A DNA stretch of 15,097 nt, taken from contig JAPLHH010000144.1 of assembly GCA_026389735.1 (NCBI GenBank), forward strand, positions 1 to 15,097, read 5' to 3'. The first letter of the stretch is position 1; every line of letters starts with the position of its first letter. The notes under the pieces were generated by a model. That model had not been told where the DNA came from and ran no database searches. It worked only from the letters and a program-made list of their open reading frames with translations. Shown piece by piece: positions 1 through 6,538 of this stretch. The DNA is from Chloroflexota bacterium (GTDB taxonomy: Bacteria > Chloroflexota > Dehalococcoidia > GIF9 > UBA5620). Both the position numbers and the translations under genes were made by a program.

Positions 1-2
1 AT

Positions 3-86
3 ATTTTTGCTCGCTTCAGGTGCCATAAATGCAAGGGAACATTCTTTAGAGCTAGACGCATGAGGCAAAGACCTTTTAGGCATTGA
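3..86 (+). CDS. Possible C-terminal tail of a zinc-ribbon protein, partial
   Basis: An open frame enters from the left edge and stops with TGA at 84-86. It encodes only about 27 residues, including a C-x2-C knuckle (RCHKCKGTFFR) followed by a basic tail rich in Arg. The pattern of Phe-Arg-Cys-x2-Cys followed by Phe-Phe-Arg resembles the closing half of a small zinc ribbon. The rest of the gene lies outside the window, so neither family nor function can be given. Another frame also stays open to a TGA at 61-63 but shows no recognisable motif. The fragment is too short to be sure it is coding. Confidence 0.3.
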   Translation: MFARFRCHKCKGTFFRARRMRQRPFRH

Positions 87-108
87 TCAACCACATATGA
101 ACCCGACA

Positions 109-127
109 TTGACAGTCGTGGTATACT
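109..127 (+). promoter_or_regulatory. Extended -10 promoter of argF
   Basis: TATACT at 122-127 is preceded directly by TGG, which gives an extended -10 element (TGnTATACT). Transcription would start near 134, leaving a leader of about 20 bases before the GTG start at 155. A TTGACA hexamer at 109-114 lies only 7 bases upstream of the -10, too close to act as an ordinary -35; it may be chance or an operator. No good -35 is seen at 17 bases. Confidence 0.5.
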
Positions 128-154
128 ATTGCTCACTCACGGGAGGGGGTTAAA

Positions 155-1084
155 GTGAAGGCAAAGGACCTGCTTTCTGTAGCCGATTTGAGCGCTGCGG
201 AGGCCGAGAAGCTTATTGCTAAAGCTTTAGAAATCAAGCGTGGGCCAACACGTCGATTGCTGTCTGACAAGATATTGGTTCTTATCTTCGAGAAACCGTC
301 TTTGCGGACCCGGGTCAGTTTTGAAGTAGCAGTACATCAGTTGGGGGGTTATAGCTTTTACCTGTCGCCCGAGGAGGTAGGTCTGGGCAAGCGAGAGCCG
401 GTTTCTGATGTAGCTCGCGTGCTCAGCCGTTATGTCCATGGCATTATAGCCCGTACCTTTTCTCACCAGACTTTGCATACATTGGCACGTTACTCAAGTG
501 TGCCGGTGATTAATGCTCTTTCTGATTTGGAGCATCCGTGCCAGGCTCTAGCTGATATGGTGACGATTCACGAGAAAAAGGGGAAACTCAAGGGCTTGAA
601 CCTGGCTTTTATTGGCGATGGTAATAATGTGGCTCATAGTTTACTTTTGGCAGCCTCGCTTACCGGGATTAACTTCCGTATTGCCTCTCCGCCTGGCTAT
701 GCGGTGAGGGATGAGATATTGCAGGCAGCTAAAGGATTTGCGGCTCATAGCGGTAGCCAGGTCCTCTTAATTGAGAAACCCGAGCAGGCGGTGAAGGATG
801 CTGATGTCGTTTATACCGATGTCTGGACGAGCATGGGTCAAGAAGCTGAGGCTGAACAGCGCCGCAAAACATTTGCCGGTTACCAGATTGATTCCCGGTT
901 ATTGTCTTTGGCTAAGAAGGATGCTATATTCATGCATCCTATGCCAGCTCATCATGGGGATGAGGTTGCTGTTGGGATTATAGACAGTCCATGCTCGGTA
1001 GTCTTTGACCAGGCAGAAAATAGGTTACACCTGCAAAAGGCGTTGCTAGCTGAGATGTTTGGCAAGGCTGGACGCACCCGCTAA
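155..1084 (+). CDS. argF: Ornithine carbamoyltransferase
   Basis: This cytoplasmic enzyme transfers the carbamoyl group of carbamoyl phosphate to ornithine, giving citrulline in arginine synthesis. The 309 residues are full length. The carbamoyl-phosphate loop S-L-R-T-R is at 49-53 (usual S-T-R-T-R), the HPCQ motif is at 127-130, and the ornithine-binding DVWTSMG is at 222-228. These favour ornithine over aspartate carbamoyltransferase. The late motif that reads HCLPA in most of the family is HPMPA here (261-265), so the usual Cys is absent. The GTG start is supported by a strong GGGAGGGGG ribosome binding site at 141-149, five bases upstream. No other arg gene is visible, and 52 bases separate it from der. 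Confidence 0.9.
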   Translation: MKAKDLLSVADLSAAEAEKLIAKALEIKRGPTRRLLSDKILVLIFEKPSLRTRVSFEVAVHQLGGYSFYLSPEEVGLGKREPVSDVARVLSRYVHGIIARTFSHQTLHTLARYSSVPVINALSDLEHPCQALADMVTIHEKKGKLKGLNLAFIGDGNNVAHSLLLAASLTGINFRIASPPGYAVRDEILQAAKGFAAHSGSQVLLIEKPEQAVKDADVVYTDVWTSMGQEAEAEQRRKTFAGYQIDSRLLSLAKKDAIFMHPMPAHHGDEVAVGIIDSPCSVVFDQAENRLHLQKALLAEMFGKAGRTR

Positions 1085-1136
1085 CAAGTGGTATCCTTTA
1101 TTTATTAACCACTATTATCCCGAAAGTAAGTAAGAC

Positions 1137-2486
1137 ATGAAGCCGGTTGTAGCTATAGTTGGTAGAGCTAATGTTGGCAAGTCGACGCTGTTTAACCGCC
1201 TGGCAGGCGAGTCGGTAGCTATTGTTGAAGACCTTCCGGGTACAACACGCGACCGCGTCTTTGCTGATGTTTCCTGGCAGGGACGGGAAGTGACTTTGGT
1301 TGACACCGGTGGTTTGGAATTGAGGCCAGGTTCTTCCTTGGCTCAAAAAGTCAAGGGTCAGGTAGAGGCGGCCATAGTTGAGGCTGATGTGATTATCTTT
1401 GCGGTGGATGTTCGTGATGGGGTGATTGCTGCTGACTGTGATATAGCTGACCGGCTGCGTAGCTGCGATAAGCCGGTAGTTTTGGTGGCTAATAAAGCAG
1501 ATAACGCCAGGCTGGAAAGCCAGATAGCAGGTTTCTACCAGTTAGGTGTTGGCACTCCACTGGCCATCAGTGCTCAGCATGGTCGGGGTATAAACGGGCT
1601 TTTGCAGGCGGTAACTCCTCTTCTTCCCGAGCCTTCCATTGGTTTTGTTGATTCAGATGGGCCTAAGTTAGCCATTGTCGGGCGACCTAATGTAGGGAAA
1701 TCAATGTTGTTGAATGCTATTGTAGGTGAGGAGAGAGCCATCGTGGATCAGGTTCCGGGGACAACTCGGGATGCTGTCGATACTGTTTTCAATTATCGAG
1801 GGCAGGAGTTGTTGCTGATTGATACTGCTGGTATCAGACGGCGTGGGCGTGCTAGTATAGGAATAGAGTATTACAGCTTGATTCGGGCTTTGCGCGCCAT
1901 TAATCGTTGTGATGTCGCCCTGTTAGTTACGGATGCCACTGAGTTTATTACTGCTCAGGATTTGCATATTGCCGGCTATATCAAGCAAGCAGGCAAAGGT
2001 ATGGTACTGGTGATTAACAAGTGGGACCTTGTTTCCGAGCAGCCCAAGGAAGCGTATTCTCAACAAATTCGGCAGCGGCTAAAGTTTATGTCTCATGTGC
2101 CCGTTCTTTATGTTTCGGCTAAATTTATGCATGGCGTAGATGGGATAATACCTAAGGTTCTGGAGGTGTGGCAAGAAAGACAAAAGCAATTGCCAGACCT
2201 AGTAGTGGATAAGCTCATTAAGGAGGCGGTGACGGCTCATACGCGGCCAAGGAAAGGCTTAAAGCAGCTTGAAGTTATTCGTGCCTATCAGGCAGGCATA
2301 AATCCGCCGACCTTTGCTCTCCTGGTTAATGACCCGGAGCTAGTGCACTTCTCTTATCAGCGCTATTTGGAGAACAGGCTTCGGCAAACCTTTGGGTTTT
2401 CTGGTACCTCATTGCGGCTTCTTTTTAAGAAGGTAAGATCAAGAAAGCTTCAGAAAGTGGGGGTGAGAAGGCGTGATAGTTGCTAA
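1137..2486 (+). CDS. der: Ribosome-assembly GTPase Der (EngA)
   Basis: Der is an essential bacterial GTPase that works in maturation of the 50S ribosomal subunit. The 449 residues show the diagnostic tandem G domains: first P-loop GRANVGKS at 9-16 with DTGG and NKAD, second P-loop GRPNVGKS at 182-189 with DTAG and NKWD. A C-terminal KH-like domain follows, with a basic tail (KVRSRKLQKVGVRRR). Its length is normal. The ATG is placed a few residues before the first P-loop, as usual for Der, although the ribosome binding site (AGTAAG) is weak. The 3' end overlaps the plsY start by 14 bases, so the two genes are probably co-transcribed and translationally coupled. Confidence 0.95.
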   Translation: MKPVVAIVGRANVGKSTLFNRLAGESVAIVEDLPGTTRDRVFADVSWQGREVTLVDTGGLELRPGSSLAQKVKGQVEAAIVEADVIIFAVDVRDGVIAADCDIADRLRSCDKPVVLVANKADNARLESQIAGFYQLGVGTPLAISAQHGRGINGLLQAVTPLLPEPSIGFVDSDGPKLAIVGRPNVGKSMLLNAIVGEERAIVDQVPGTTRDAVDTVFNYRGQELLLIDTAGIRRRGRASIGIEYYSLIRALRAINRCDVALLVTDATEFITAQDLHIAGYIKQAGKGMVLVINKWDLVSEQPKEAYSQQIRQRLKFMSHVPVLYVSAKFMHGVDGIIPKVLEVWQERQKQLPDLVVDKLIKEAVTAHTRPRKGLKQLEVIRAYQAGINPPTFALLVNDPELVHFSYQRYLENRLRQTFGFSGTSLRLLFKKVRSRKLQKVGVRRRDSC

Positions 2487-3126
2487 ATTTGTCGTTGTTG
2501 CGGTGATTGGTTACCTTATGGGTGCCATTCCGTTTGCTTTAATAATCAGCAAGCGGATGGCAGGGATTGATATTTCTAAGCACGGTAGCGGTAATCTTGG
2601 CGGCACCAACGTGTTGCGAGTTCTAGGTTTCAAGGCAGGAGCCATAGTTATGGCTCTTGACTTAGCTAAGGCATTTGCGCCAGTGATGCTGGCCAAATTC
2701 ATTATAGGTGACAGTGTACTGTCCATAGCGGGTTTTACTCTTAATTGGCAATGGGGTCAGGTCATAACGGCTTTGATGGTGATGGTGGGGCACAGCTGGT
2801 CAGTGTATATCAAATTTCGTGGTGGTAAGGGTGCAGCTGCTTACTTTGGTGGCTGGTTTGCTATTTTCCCAGTGGCTGCTTTATTCGGTGGTGCGATTTT
2901 GATATTGACGGTTTGGCTGAGTAAATACATGTCCTTGGGTTCCATACTTGGCTCATTGGGTATCTTGTGTTTGTTCATGGTACTGACGGTGGCTGATGTG
3001 GCTCCTCCTGTCTACTTAATTTATAGCATAGTAGCTGCAGCTTTGATTGTCTATCAACATCGGAGCAATATCAGCAGGCTGCAAGCCGGGACTGAGAGTC
3101 GGATGGACAAAAGCGCACTGAGATAG
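2473..3126 (+). CDS. plsY: Glycerol-3-phosphate acyltransferase PlsY
   Basis: PlsY is an integral membrane enzyme that transfers the acyl group from acyl phosphate to sn-glycerol 3-phosphate, making lysophosphatidic acid. The 217-residue protein is very hydrophobic with several membrane segments. It keeps the family motifs: GSGNLGGTN near residues 38-46 (usual GSGNPGATN), and GHSWSVYIKFRGGKGAA, which carries the conserved glycine-rich GGKG loop. It starts at GTG inside the end of der, after a GGGGGTGAGAAGG purine-rich stretch. gpsA, which supplies its substrate, follows 72 bases downstream, so the pair forms a functional unit at the start of phospholipid synthesis. Confidence 0.93.
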   Translation: MIVAKFVVVAVIGYLMGAIPFALIISKRMAGIDISKHGSGNLGGTNVLRVLGFKAGAIVMALDLAKAFAPVMLAKFIIGDSVLSIAGFTLNWQWGQVITALMVMVGHSWSVYIKFRGGKGAAAYFGGWFAIFPVAALFGGAILILTVWLSKYMSLGSILGSLGILCLFMVLTVADVAPPVYLIYSIVAAALIVYQHRSNISRLQAGTESRMDKSALR

Positions 3127-3198
3127 CCCTGTGAGTTAGTGCTTCATAACTACAAACACATGCAAATTCGTTTTGCCCTTTTTAAGGGGTAACTAATT

Positions 3199-4197
3199 AT
3201 GTCAAAGGTTGCTGTTATCGGTGCTACTACCTGGGGGAATACTTTGGGCAGGCTTTTGGCAGAAAAAGGGATGATGGTCAGCGTTTGGACGCGGACTGAG
3301 GCCAGGGCCAAGGAGCTAAGACAGGAGCACCAAGGCTTGCTGTCGAAGGATGTCTCCGCTGATTGTCTTTCTTTTGCCAGCAATCTTGGCGAGGCGTTAC
3401 ACTCAGCTGAGTTTGTTATCTGCGCCGTGCCGGCTCAACGCATGCGACAGAATATGAGGCTGAGTAGTCCTCACTTAGCCTCTTCTGTGATCCTGGTAAG
3501 CGCAGCTAAGGGGCTGGAAGCGGAAAGTGGCAAAAGGATGTCAGAGGTGATAGCGGATGAGGTTGTCTCTGTTTCACAGGACAGGATATGTGCTCTGTCT
3601 GGGCCGAATCTTTCCGGGGAGATTAACCAAGGCTTACCTGCTACCTCGGTAGTAGCTAGTCGGGGCATCGAGGTTGCCAAAAAGGTGCAGGGATTACTAG
3701 ATTCGCCAAATTTCTCCGTTTTCGTCAGCGATGATATTGTTGGTGTTGAGCTATGCGGTGCCTTAAAGAATGTGATTGCCTTAGGGGCTGGAATTATGGA
3801 TGGCTTGGATTTAGGCAACAATGCCAAAGCTGCGTTTATCACTCTAGGCTGGAGCGAGGTTGTTTCGCTTGGTATTGCCTTGGGAGCTAAGCCAGGTACT
3901 TTTTATGGACTGGCTGGCTTGGGCGACCTCGTAGCTACCGGCAACAGTCTATTGAGTCGTAATCACTATGTGGGTTACGAATTGGGTAAAGGGCGACCTT
4001 TGAGTGACATAATTGCTTCTATGTCCCATGTTGCTGAGGGGGTTGATACAGCTATAGCTGTCCACCGTTTGGCGAATAGGCTTAGACTTGAAACACCAAT
4101 TATAAATCTTGTATACAGCGTGTTATTCGAGTCCCTGCCACCGGCTGAGATATCGAGGCGGTTCAAGAACGGGCTGAAGCCTGAATCAATCGTCTAA
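3199..4197 (+). CDS. gpsA: NAD(P)-dependent glycerol-3-phosphate dehydrogenase
   Basis: GpsA reduces dihydroxyacetone phosphate to sn-glycerol 3-phosphate, the substrate of PlsY next door. The 332 residues start with a Rossmann fold; the dinucleotide motif reads GATTWGNT (usual GAGSWGTA), with a Thr in the second glycine position. Later motifs are LSGPNLSGE, the catalytic Lys190 in GALKNVIALGAG, and GLAGLGDLVATGNSLLSRN, matching the usual GLAGxGDLxxTCxSxxSRN. The usual ITRGLAE reads ITLGWSE. The AAGGGG ribosome binding site (3184-3189) can pair with CCCTT at 3176-3180 in a short 5-bp hairpin, which could modestly limit translation. The changes do not remove the catalytic lysine, so activity is likely. 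Confidence 0.92.
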   Translation: MSKVAVIGATTWGNTLGRLLAEKGMMVSVWTRTEARAKELRQEHQGLLSKDVSADCLSFASNLGEALHSAEFVICAVPAQRMRQNMRLSSPHLASSVILVSAAKGLEAESGKRMSEVIADEVVSVSQDRICALSGPNLSGEINQGLPATSVVASRGIEVAKKVQGLLDSPNFSVFVSDDIVGVELCGALKNVIALGAGIMDGLDLGNNAKAAFITLGWSEVVSLGIALGAKPGTFYGLAGLGDLVATGNSLLSRNHYVGYELGKGRPLSDIIASMSHVAEGVDTAIAVHRLANRLRLETPIINLVYSVLFESLPPAEISRRFKNGLKPESIV

Positions 4198-4202
4198 TTC
4201 TC

Positions 4203-4221
4203 GATGGGCGCATTTCCCATC
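4203..4221. terminator. Hairpin between convergent gpsA and dnaJ
   Basis: GATGGG (4203-4208) and CCCATC (4216-4221) form a perfect 6-bp stem with a 7-base loop, in the 23-base gap between the gpsA and dnaJ stop codons. Its place suits a bidirectional terminator, but there is no U-tract on either side, so termination strength is uncertain. Confidence 0.4.
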
Positions 4222-5315
4222 TAATCGATTATTTCGTGGTCTTCGCCTTCAGGCATTGCCGCCGTGGGCAGTGTTTTAGCTAATTCTTCAAAAAGTCGCC
4301 GTTGATTGGCATCCATAGATTGCGGGGTTACTACCCGGATTATGACCAGTTGGTCTCCTCTCCCCTTGCTGTTAAGACGAGGCACCCCCTTGCCTTTGAT
4401 GCGGAACACCTTTCCGTTCTGAGTCCCCGGCGGTATCTTAAATGTTGCTTTACCGTCCAGGGTCAGCACTTCTATATTATCTCCCAGGGCAGCTTGAGCG
4501 AAATTAATGGGCAATTCATGGAGGATATCATTCCCCTTACGGACAAAGAACTTATGGGGTTTTATGGAAAAGTTGATACAGATGTCACCCGGGGAGCCGC
4601 CGTATTTTCCGGTATCGCCTTCATTACTGAGGCGCATCTGGTAGCTTTCGTCAATTCCTGGTGGAACGGTGACCGTCAGCTTGCGTTTTACTCTCTCTTT
4701 GCCGCTGCCTTTGCACTGGCGGCAGGGGTTGTTAATAACCGTGCCTTCGCCTTTGCAGTGTGGACAGGTGGCAGCGTGGATGAAGCGCCCGAAAAGGCTT
4801 TGTTGGACTCGGCGTACTTCACCATTGCCGTTGCAGTTAGGGCATTTTTGAGGTTTTGTTCCGGGCTGGCTGCCGAGACCGTGACATACAGAGCAGTTTT
4901 CGATACGCCAAATCTCAAATTGCTTTTCTGCTCCGAAAATGGCTTCCTCAAAAGAAAGGGTTAGGTTGGCTCGCAGGTCAGCTCCCTTTTGGGGGGAGCG
5001 ACGTTGAGCTCTGGCAGTGGTGGCGCCGAAGAAAGTATCGAAGATGTCACCTAAGCCACCGAAGCCGAAGTCTTCGAAACCAAACAAATCTGAAGTAGCT
5101 ACACGGCCATAGCGGTCATAAGAGGCACGCTTTTTGGCGTCGGAGAGTACTTCGTAGGCCTCGTTTATCTCCTTGAATTTCTCTTCAGCTGCCGCCTCTT
5201 TATTGTGGTCAGGATGATACTTGAAAGCCAACTTGCGGAAAGCTTTTTTAAGTTCCTCGTCACTGGCGTTTCTGGGAACTCCAAGTATTTCGTAATAGTC
5301 CCGATTGCTGAGCAT
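4221..5315 (-). CDS. dnaJ: Chaperone protein DnaJ (type I Hsp40)
   Basis: DnaJ binds unfolded proteins and stimulates the ATPase of DnaK. The 364 residues have the complete type I layout: J domain at 1-70 with HPD at 34-36, a short Gly/Phe region at about 77-97, four CxxCxGxG zinc motifs from residue 141 ([32 protein letters not shown]), then the two substrate-binding C-terminal domains. The ATG has GAGGT nine bases upstream. dnaK and grpE are not in the window. It is convergent with gpsA and divergent from the Nudix gene. No CIRCE inverted repeat (TTAGCACTC-N9-GAGTGCTAA) is seen upstream, so HrcA control is not supported. Unlike the second J-protein at 6539, this gene is intact. Confidence 0.96.
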   Translation of the reverse strand: MLSNRDYYEILGVPRNASDEELKKAFRKLAFKYHPDHNKEAAAEEKFKEINEAYEVLSDAKKRASYDRYGRVATSDLFGFEDFGFGGLGDIFDTFFGATTARAQRRSPQKGADLRANLTLSFEEAIFGAEKQFEIWRIENCSVCHGLGSQPGTKPQKCPNCNGNGEVRRVQQSLFGRFIHAATCPHCKGEGTVINNPCRQCKGSGKERVKRKLTVTVPPGIDESYQMRLSNEGDTGKYGGSPGDICINFSIKPHKFFVRKGNDILHELPINFAQAALGDNIEVLTLDGKATFKIPPGTQNGKVFRIKGKGVPRLNSKGRGDQLVIIRVVTPQSMDANQRRLFEELAKTLPTAAMPEGEDHEIID

Positions 5316-5337
5316 AGATAACGGACCTCAACATTTC

Positions 5338-5367
5338 AGTATAACTGACGAATCGACTTTTTAGCAA
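5338..5367 (-). promoter_or_regulatory. Putative sigma-70 promoter of dnaJ
   Basis: On the - strand, TTGCTA (5367-5362) and TATACT (5343-5338) are separated by 18 bases. The -10 lies 22 bases from the dnaJ ATG at 5315, leaving a short leader with the ribosome binding site. The -35 matches consensus at four of six positions. Confidence 0.4.
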
Positions 5368-5443
5368 ATTTCAGATTAGGCAATCCCATTAAAGCTGTAG
5401 GGTTTGTTTTGCAGATGGGGGGTGGTGTATGATTGGTTGCTAA

Positions 5444-6016
5444 ATGAAGGACAAGCTCAAGCAAGCCTTGGCTTCACTGCAGAGGATGAGTTTAAGTGAC
5501 AGAAGCCTGACTGAGGCAGCAGTCCTCGTTCCGATTTTTTGCAAAGACGGGGAATATCATATCCTTTTCACCCAGCGGAGCGACCAGGTGCCGCATCACA
5601 AGGGTCAGATATCGTTTCCTGGTGGGGCACGCAGCGAAGATGACCCTAGCCTTTTGGATACAGCTCTTAGAGAGAGCTGGGAAGAGATTGGAGTGAAAGC
5701 TAAAGACGTGGAGATTCTGGGTGAATTGGATGATACTCCAACGACGACTTCGCATTTCAATATCTCACCTTTTGTAGCTCTTATACCCTATCCTTACGAG
5801 TTCGCTTTAAATCCTTATGAAATCGATGAGATTTTTAGCATACCTGTCTCAGCCTTGTTGCATAAAGCTAACAAAAATGAGGAATGTTACACTTTTGGCA
5901 ATGAGGTTTTTGTCAATAGCTCCTATGAATATGAGGGAAAGGTAATATGGGGGGCTACAGCTCGGATTGTTCAACAATTTCTTGAAGTTTGGCAAGCGGC
6001 GAGTGGAGCTCAGTAA
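5444..6016 (+). CDS. Nudix hydrolase, CoA pyrophosphatase type
   Basis: Nudix enzymes cut nucleoside diphosphates linked to another group. The signature LFTQRSDQVPHHKGQISFPGG (residues 41-61) before the Nudix box is characteristic of the NudL/Nudt7 branch, which cleaves coenzyme A into phosphopantetheine and 3',5'-ADP. The box runs from G61 through R76-E77 to E80-E81 and G83, with the metal-binding glutamates present. At 190 residues the length fits. The ATG at 5444 directly follows a TAA in the same frame, so no earlier start is possible. The best ribosome binding site (GGGGGGTGG, 5417-5425) is 18 bases away and serves a four-codon upstream frame instead. The 3' end overlaps the hsp20 remnant tail-to-tail by 62 bases. 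Substrate is inferred from the motif only. Confidence 0.85.
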   Translation: MKDKLKQALASLQRMSLSDRSLTEAAVLVPIFCKDGEYHILFTQRSDQVPHHKGQISFPGGARSEDDPSLLDTALRESWEEIGVKAKDVEILGELDDTPTTTSHFNISPFVALIPYPYEFALNPYEIDEIFSIPVSALLHKANKNEECYTFGNEVFVNSSYEYEGKVIWGATARIVQQFLEVWQAASGAQ

Positions 6017-6367
6017 TAGGCTTTTTAGTTTCTGCCTTTTTGCCCTCAGTGATTTGTTTCGTCTTGACTTTGATTTGCTTTGGCTTGACCTCTTCAGCTT
6101 TGGGTACGGTTAGAGTGAGGACGCCATCTTCGAAGACCGCCTCTGTCTTATCGCTCTTGACCTTTACTGGGATGAGTACTGAGCGACTGAAGGTGCCGTA
6201 GCGGCGCTCCTTGTAGAGGTAATTATCTTCCTTTCGATGGGCAGTTCCCATCCCCCAAGCCTGGGCCACAAGCGCGGAGCCCGGACGAAGCTGTCCTCGA
6301 ATAACCTGTCTGTAGTATCCCTCAAGCTCACCATTTCTCTGAATGGCTCCCATCGTACAAGATTCGT
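5955..6367 (-). pseudogene. hsp20: Hsp20 small heat-shock protein, broken remnant
   Basis: Small heat-shock proteins hold denaturing proteins in a refoldable state. The C-terminal half is clear: DNYLYKERRYGTFSRS, then FEDGVLTLTVPKAEEVKPK, the end of the alpha-crystallin domain. The N-terminal half lies in another frame: from 6364 it reads NLVRWEPFREMVSLRD, then DRLFEDSFVRAPRLWP, the normal start of bacterial Hsp20. The codon where ATG is expected (6367-6365) is ACG, although a GGAGG ribosome binding site sits exactly seven bases before it. About 45 residues of crystallin core are missing near 6230-6240, and the two halves are out of frame. An ATG at 6353 opens a 132-residue frame through the second half, but its first ~43 residues are read out of frame and it has no ribosome binding site. 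Nonfunctional is the likeliest reading. Confidence 0.8.
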
Positions 6368-6414
6368 AGTTTCACCTCCACCTTTTACGTATTTTTGAGC
6401 TCTACTTACAATAA

Positions 6415-6442
6415 ATTATAAAAAACTTAATAATTTTGTCAA
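6415..6442 (-). promoter_or_regulatory. Consensus sigma-70 promoter of hsp20
   Basis: On the - strand TTGACA (6442-6437) and TATAAT (6420-6415), both perfect, are separated by 16 bases. A transcript would start near 6408 and reach the GGAGG site at 6379-6375. The promoter is intact although the gene it serves is broken. Confidence 0.75.
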
Positions 6443-6491
6443 GATAGTTAATAATATTGTGTCAATGTTTATAAAACAGATACTTGACAAA
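6435..6491. promoter_or_regulatory. Inverted repeat over both divergent -35 boxes, possible HspR-type operator
   Basis: TTTGTCAAG (6435-6443) and CTTGACAAA (6483-6491) are perfect 9-base inverted copies, each containing a -35 box. A third TGTCAA lies between them at 6460-6465, so the three boxes are 23 and 24 bases apart, about two helical turns. CTTGA resembles a half-site of the HspR element (CTTGAGT-N7-ACTCAAG), but that element's spacing is not present. The regulator is inferred only from the hspR-like gene in the operon. Confidence 0.35.
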
Positions 6492-6512
6492 GCTTAAGAA
6501 GTTACTTACAAT
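6484..6512 (+). promoter_or_regulatory. Sigma-70 promoter of the cbpA-hspR-clp operon
   Basis: TTGACA (6484-6489) and TACAAT (6507-6512) are separated by exactly 17 bases. Transcription would start near 6519, about 20 bases before the ATG at 6539. It faces away from the hsp20 promoter, with the two -35 boxes in the same short AT-rich region. Confidence 0.75.
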
Positions 6513-6538
6513 ACGGTTAAAAGTCAAAGGTGAAGGTT

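Noticed and set aside
1085..1136. AGTGGT and ACCACT inverted repeat as an argF terminator
   Set aside because: The stem is only six bases with a 16-base loop and there is no U-tract, so it is too weak to claim.
3471..3842. - strand open frame of 123 codons
   Set aside because: It is antisense to gpsA and has no recognisable motif.
4302..4964. Long + strand open frame of 220 codons
   Set aside because: It lies fully antisense to dnaJ, whose motifs are all intact. It is a composition shadow.
6354..6538. HspR HAIR element (CTTGAGT-N7-ACTCAAG) or CIRCE element
   Set aside because: Only CTTGA-like half-sites were found, none with the right partner and spacing, and no CIRCE repeat is present.
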